A stretch of 64,000 nt of DNA. Source: Sphingomonas sp. FARSPH (lineage in GTDB: Bacteria; Pseudomonadota; Alphaproteobacteria; Sphingomonadales; Sphingomonadaceae). The notes under the pieces are model-generated. The model saw only the letters and a list, made by a program, of their open reading frames with translations. It had not been told where the DNA came from and made no database searches. Each line of letters begins with the position of its first letter. The stretch's first letter is position 1. A program made the translations under genes and the position numbers. Positions 61,401 to 64,000 of this stretch are shown here, one piece after another. The DNA is taken from assembly GCF_003355005.1 (NCBI RefSeq), contig NZ_CP029986.1:124001-188000 (forward strand). Direction: 5' to 3'.

Positions 61401-61640
61401 CCCGTGCTGTCGACAGCACTCGTTGCCTCTGTCGGCTTCATTCCGATGGCAATAGCGACAGGGGCAGGTGCAGAAGTGCAGCGTCCGCTCGCTACCGTAG
61501 TCATCGGCGGCATCATCACTTCGACGATCCTGACGCTGCTGCTGCTCCCGAGCCTGTACGCCTGGATCGAGCATCACTCGACGAAGGCGGCTACCCCAGG
61601 TAAGCGTCCGGTGACGGCGTCACCTCAAACGGGCCGGTAG
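58443..61640 (+). CDS. czcA: Divalent-metal RND efflux pump CzcA, 3' end altered by IS66
   Basis: 1065 residues with the HME-RND plan and the CzcA-type helix 4 motif 'LDFGLIVDGAIVVVENSLRL' (divalent Zn, Co, Cd class). It exports metal through the czcC duct. No adaptor (CzcB) lies between czcC and czcA, so it must lie beyond the IS66 element or elsewhere. IS66 is inserted at 61600: the native gene would have ended 'KAATPASE', whereas this frame runs into the element and ends 'GKRPVTASPQTGR'. Only the dispensable cytoplasmic tail is changed, so function is probably kept. Confidence 0.92.
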   Translation: MNSWLRYVTHHRLAVALVTALVATIGLWSFANLQIDAIPDITGVQVQINTQVPALAPEEIERLVTQPIERAMGGQPGLDQTRSLTKTGLSQVTLLYKDGTDQLKARQLVTERLTAVQNQLPPGSTPQLAPITTGLGEIYYYTLEWRRPPPGMDQQRQLMELYEAQEYTVRPMMRAVPGVADVNTNGGLEEQFVVQPDPVRLTMHGVTAGELAAAVSKNVENAGGGIIRRGAERFTVRTDARVMNATQIGAIPVKFAAGVLPIQVRDLADVVISSAPRQGAATQNGRETVLGTIMMLVGQNSRETAVAVEQALPGIQAAIPKGMVIDRQYSRADLVERTISTVEHNLGEGALLVAVVLLLVLGNWRAALIVALVIPLAFLVTVTGMRTIGVSGNLMSLGALDFGLIVDGAIVVVENSLRLLAVRRREKGEDLTSEERRETVAHAARMVARPTFFGIAIIALVYVPVLSLGGVEGKLFQPMAQAVMLAIVAGLAWTFTIVPALSAWLLRAPAGSDDTEHHKGFVGVAERAYTPVLERALGHPALLAIGALALLAATFLVFKTLGSQFTPRLDEGAITAMVYRPVGMSLEQSLAIEKQTEIAIRRAYPQVTRTFSRIGTSEVATDPMPPDQNDLYIFYGPMKDWPTGDGMPTTKQELVAGIQKVAQQVYKGQHFEFAQPIEMRFNEMLEGVRADVSVKVFGDDYDTLEKAATKAKAILEKLPGTAGVAFETAGRPKSIVVQLDHAALLRLGLGTQAVNEAIRDALAGAEVGFIPHGPARHMIVIRMPESLRADPSAILALPLRVGDYGMVPLSRVARLQETRIVEPILHDDANRRAALMVNLSTSDLEGYVQKAKAAIDGQVKLPPGYRIEFGGQYHQLEAAQKRLSIVVPAALILIFALVYAALGSVREAAIVYTGIPFAVTGGVLALWLRGMPFSITAAIGFIALSGIAMLNGLVLIDHINSLRDGREGDPLPVEDAVRQGAHDRLRPVLSTALVASVGFIPMAIATGAGAEVQRPLATVVIGGIITSTILTLLLLPSLYAWIEHHSTKAATPGKRPVTASPQTGR
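61592..61599. repeat. IS66 target site duplication, left copy (TACCCCAG)
   Basis: An 8-bp direct repeat also found at 63977-63984 directly outside the right end. Eight bp is the IS66-family standard. Confidence 0.93.
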
Positions 61641-63109
61641 TTCCACGGCAGCAGTTCAGCGACCCGGCGGGCCGGATGGTCTGCGATGCGTCTGATGGTG
61701 TCGGCCAGCCAGGCCTCGGGGTCGACGCCGTTGAGCCTGGCGGTTTCCACCAGGCTGTAGATGCTGGCGGCGCGGTGCCCGCCCTGGTCGGAGCCCGCGA
61801 ATAGCCAGTTTTTGCGCCCGACGGCGATACCGCGCAGCGAGCGCTCGGCGGCATTGTTGTCGATCTCCAGGCGACCATCGTCGGCATAGCGGGTCAGCGC
61901 CTGCCAGCGGGCGAGCGCATAGCGGATGGCGACCGCAAGGTCGGAGCGCCGGGACAGCTTCGGTCCGGTCGCGTCGAGCCACTGGCGGAAGGCATCGAGC
62001 AGCGGTCCGGCCCTGGCCTGGCGCGCGTGCCGTCGCTCGTCAGGGAGCCGGCCACGCACATCCCGTTCGACGGCATAGAGGCCGGCGATATGGTCCAGTG
62101 CCTCGCGGGCCGTGGGGGAGCCGGTTGCGGCATGGACGTCGAAGAACTTGCGCCTGACATGCGCCCAGCAGGCCACCTCTGCGATGCGGTCGCCATAGAG
62201 GCGGTCGAACCCGGCATAGCCATCGGCGTGCAGATCGCCCCGGAACCGGGCAAGATGTCCGGCGGGTCGTTCGCCCTTGCGGTCGGGCGCGTAGTGGAAC
62301 AGCACGGCGGGCGGAGCCTCGCCGCCAGCCCCGCGCTCGTCGCGTACATAGGTCCACAGCCTGCCCGTCCTGGTGCGACCGGCACCAGGGGCCAGTACCG
62401 GCACCGGCGTGTCGTCGGCATGGAGGGTCGCGCCGCCCATGACGTGGCGCTCGAGCGCGTCGACCAAGGGGCCGAGGAGCGCGGCCGAGCGCCCGACCCA
62501 GTCGGCGAGCGTGGAGCGGGCAAGGTCGACGCCCTGGCGAGCATAGATGCCCGACTGGCGGTAGAGCGGCAGATGGTTGGCGTATTTGGACACCAGCACA
62601 TGGGCGAGCAGCCCCGCACCGGGTCGACCGCGCTCGATGGGCATGGACGGCAACGGCGCCTGCACTATGCGCTCGCATGACCGGCAGCTGAGCCGCGGCC
62701 GGACGTGGCGCACGACCCGGAACGAGGCGGGCACATAGTCGAGCTGTTCCGTAACGTCCTCGCCCATGCGCCGCATGGCACCACCGCAGTCGGGGCAGAC
62801 GCACGGTGCCTCATGCACGACCTCGGTGCGGGGCAGATGATCGGGCAGCGGCTGTCGATACGGCCTGGCGGTCTCCCGTGTCCGGGTGACCACCGGCATC
62901 GCCGCAGTGGCGGCTTCCGCCTCGCGCTCTTCCAGCCCGAGTTCCAGCTGGTCAGCCTGGTGCGTCAGCTTCTCCGACGAACGGCCGAAGGCCATGCGCC
63001 GCAGCCGCGCGACCTGCATCCGCAACTGCTCCAGCTCGGCGCCGGCAGCAATGAGCATGGCCTTCAGAAGGGCGATATCGTCGGGCAGCGAGGCGGCATC
63101 GGGCGACAC
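61625..63109 (-). CDS. tnpC: IS66 transposase TnpC
   Basis: 494 residues starting at GTG 63109. An N-terminal coiled-coil ('LLKAMLIAAGAELEQLRMQV') and a zinc-finger domain ('CVCPDCGGAMRRMGEDVTEQ') precede the DDE core: 'GATLHADDTPVPVLAPGAGR' (Asp), 'HADGYAGFDRLYGDRIAEVA' (Asp) and 'LEIDNNAAERSLRGIAVGRK' (Glu). The C-terminal domain ends 'VAELLPWNYRPV'. Its stop lies inside the left part of the element, 25 bp from the terminus. Confidence 0.95.
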   Translation of the reverse strand: MSPDAASLPDDIALLKAMLIAAGAELEQLRMQVARLRRMAFGRSSEKLTHQADQLELGLEEREAEAATAAMPVVTRTRETARPYRQPLPDHLPRTEVVHEAPCVCPDCGGAMRRMGEDVTEQLDYVPASFRVVRHVRPRLSCRSCERIVQAPLPSMPIERGRPGAGLLAHVLVSKYANHLPLYRQSGIYARQGVDLARSTLADWVGRSAALLGPLVDALERHVMGGATLHADDTPVPVLAPGAGRTRTGRLWTYVRDERGAGGEAPPAVLFHYAPDRKGERPAGHLARFRGDLHADGYAGFDRLYGDRIAEVACWAHVRRKFFDVHAATGSPTAREALDHIAGLYAVERDVRGRLPDERRHARQARAGPLLDAFRQWLDATGPKLSRRSDLAVAIRYALARWQALTRYADDGRLEIDNNAAERSLRGIAVGRKNWLFAGSDQGGHRAASIYSLVETARLNGVDPEAWLADTIRRIADHPARRVAELLPWNYRPV

Positions 63110-63169
63110 GCCCGCTTATACCAGAACCCCCGTGCCGATACACGCGAAAGCCGCAGGAAACCGTACTTT

Positions 63170-63517
63170 TTACCAGGCCAAGGTCGGCTGCGAGGACCGG
63201 ATCGGATGCCGCCAGTCCACCCCTTCGAGCAGCATCGACAGCTGCGCCGGGGTCAGCACCGCGACGCCGTCCGCGGTCGCCGGCCAGGTGAACCGGCCCC
63301 GCTCCAGACGCTTGGCATGGAGCACGAGACCCTGACCATCCCACCACAGCAGCTTGACCAGATCGCCACGCTTGCCCCGGAAGGCGTACACCGCACCGCC
63401 AAACGGATCCTGGCGCAGCCGCTGCTGTACCAGCGCGGCCAGCCCGTCGAAGCCCTTGCGCATGTCCGTGACCCCGGCCGCCAGATACACCCGGACACCG
63501 CCCGGCGGCCCGATCAA
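63170..63517 (-). CDS. tnpB: IS66 accessory protein TnpB
   Basis: 115 residues starting at TTG 63517, which overlaps the tnpA stop (TTGA). The IS66 Orf2 core is 'GVTDMRKGFDGLAALVQQRL', 'FGGAVYAFRGKRGDLVKLLW' and 'GLVLHAKRLERGRFTWPAT'. Required for IS66 transposition in known members; mechanism not fully known. Confidence 0.93.
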   Translation of the reverse strand: MIGPPGGVRVYLAAGVTDMRKGFDGLAALVQQRLRQDPFGGAVYAFRGKRGDLVKLLWWDGQGLVLHAKRLERGRFTWPATADGVAVLTPAQLSMLLEGVDWRHPIRSSQPTLAW

Positions 63518-63891
63518 GCAAACCCCGCCAGCACGGTCTTGAGCACCCGCGCGTCGATGGGAGGTGCCAGGCGGATGCGTTGCCCGGCCGGGCCGACCAC
63601 TTCCACCACACCCGGTCCGAGCGGCTCCGAATGCGGCACCATGGGCGCGCCCGCCACCTCGACCGGAATGAATGCCGGCCCCGGCAACGGCAATGCTTCG
63701 CTCGCCACCCCGTCGCGCAGCAGCGTGCGTCGCCAGCGATACACCAGCGACGTGCACACCCGGTGTCGCCGCGCCACCTCCAGCACGCTGGCACCCGGCA
63801 TCATCGCCTCCGACACGATCCGCGCCTTGTCATCTTCGCTGAACCGCCGGCGCGGTTCAGGCCCAACCATCTCGATAATTCGCGTCGCCAT
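63514..63891 (-). CDS. tnpA: IS66 accessory protein TnpA
   Basis: 125 residues from ATG 63891 (MATRIIEMVGPEPRRRFSED). A helix-turn-helix of the IS3/IS66 Orf1 type ('ARIVSEAMMPGASVLEVARR', 'VCTSLVYRWRRTLLRDG') is followed by a Pro/Gly-rich C-terminal half. It is the first gene of the element, near the right terminus. Confidence 0.92.
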   Translation of the reverse strand: MATRIIEMVGPEPRRRFSEDDKARIVSEAMMPGASVLEVARRHRVCTSLVYRWRRTLLRDGVASEALPLPGPAFIPVEVAGAPMVPHSEPLGPGVVEVVGPAGQRIRLAPPIDARVLKTVLAGFA

Positions 63892-63976
63892 GATGCCGCA
63901 CCGGTGTCTGCCACAGTGCCGAACCTGTGGCTTGCGCATCACCTCGTCAGCAAGGTGGAGAAGACCGGACGCTTAC

Positions 63977-63984
63977 TACCCCAG
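63977..63984. repeat. IS66 target site duplication, right copy (TACCCCAG)
   Basis: Second copy of the 8-bp repeat. It is followed by CATCTGAGTGA, which restores the native czcA ending (Pro-Ala-Ser-Glu-stop) when joined to 61599. Confidence 0.93.
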
Positions 63985-64000
63985 CATCTGAGTGATCGAT

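Larger units (their letters stand above)
61600..63976. mobile_element. Complete IS66-family insertion sequence
   Basis: A 2,377-bp element with terminal repeats starting GTAAGCGTCCGGT at both ends (13 identical bases) and an 8-bp TACCCCAG duplication. It carries tnpA, tnpB and tnpC on the minus strand in overlapping or close order. It is inserted in the last codons of czcA. Confidence 0.95.

Overview
The window looks like an accessory metal-resistance region (plasmid, or a chromosomal island) from a GC-rich alphaproteobacterium. The gene families and their pairings (DUF6118, GDCCVxC protein, DUF4396, the CopC/CopD/Csp set, HME-type RND pumps, Tn3-family and IS66 elements) point to the Sphingomonadaceae, but that assignment is inferred from recalled family distribution, not computed. 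I saw no rRNA, tRNA, CRISPR array or plasmid replication gene.

Layout. (1) 1-2614: the 3' end of a CzcA-like RND pump, a DUF190 protein and a cation-exchanger-like membrane protein in one overlapping operon, then a methyltransferase with an apparent 5' frameshift. (2) 2689-6392: a pbr-like unit in which a CDF transporter, an FTR1 permease fused to cytochrome c, and signal peptidase II run leftward, with a divergent three-cysteine MerR regulator. (3) 6386-14013: a secreted retropepsin-like protease with a PDZ domain and a minimal mer locus (merT, GDCCVxC protein, merR). The mer locus is split by a complete 5.0-kb Tn3-family transposon (8552-13591, 38-bp inverted repeats, 6-bp target duplication) whose cargo is an S41-like peptidase. 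(4) 14087-16111: a CYP152-type P450 and a decayed DUF6118 gene. (5) 16121-19030: cueR and a copper P1B-ATPase. (6) 19190-20503: an unidentified nuclease-like protein. (7) 20518-30284: a copper island with DUF4396, a copper storage protein, copC-copD plus an orphan fliQ-like gene, an anti-sigma/sensor/ECF-sigma cassette of CnrYXH architecture, copA (multicopper oxidase), copB, cytochrome c, PepSY protein and DUF305. (8) 30296-31209: an IS5-family element. (9) 31220-38743: DUF411, small secreted proteins and a complete cusCBA-cusF operon. (10) 38765-40009: a glutaredoxin-MauE fusion and a divergent MerR. (11) 40662-50529: a long sulfide/persulfide oxidation cluster. (12) 50591-52894: an IS1182-like transposase and an orphan resolvase. 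(13) 53103-56787: two tandem small Tyr/Arg-rich secreted proteins and an exported KatG. (14) 57190-63976: a czcC-czcA pair whose czcA 3' end is interrupted by a complete IS66 element with an 8-bp target duplication.

The strongest new observation is a putative ECF sigma regulon inside the copper island. Six upstream regions carry GGG(A/G)T, exactly 14 bp, then CGTA. They lie before DUF4396, csp, copC, the anti-sigma/sensor/sigma cassette itself, copA and the DUF305 gene. Because the cassette has such a site upstream of itself, a periplasmic copper sensor probably releases the sigma factor, which then switches on the whole periplasmic and storage copper response. The cytoplasmic branch (cueR-copper ATPase) has its own MerR-type promoter. 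Separate MerR-type promoters, mostly with a 19-bp spacer, precede the CDF gene, the protease, merT and the glutaredoxin-MauE gene.
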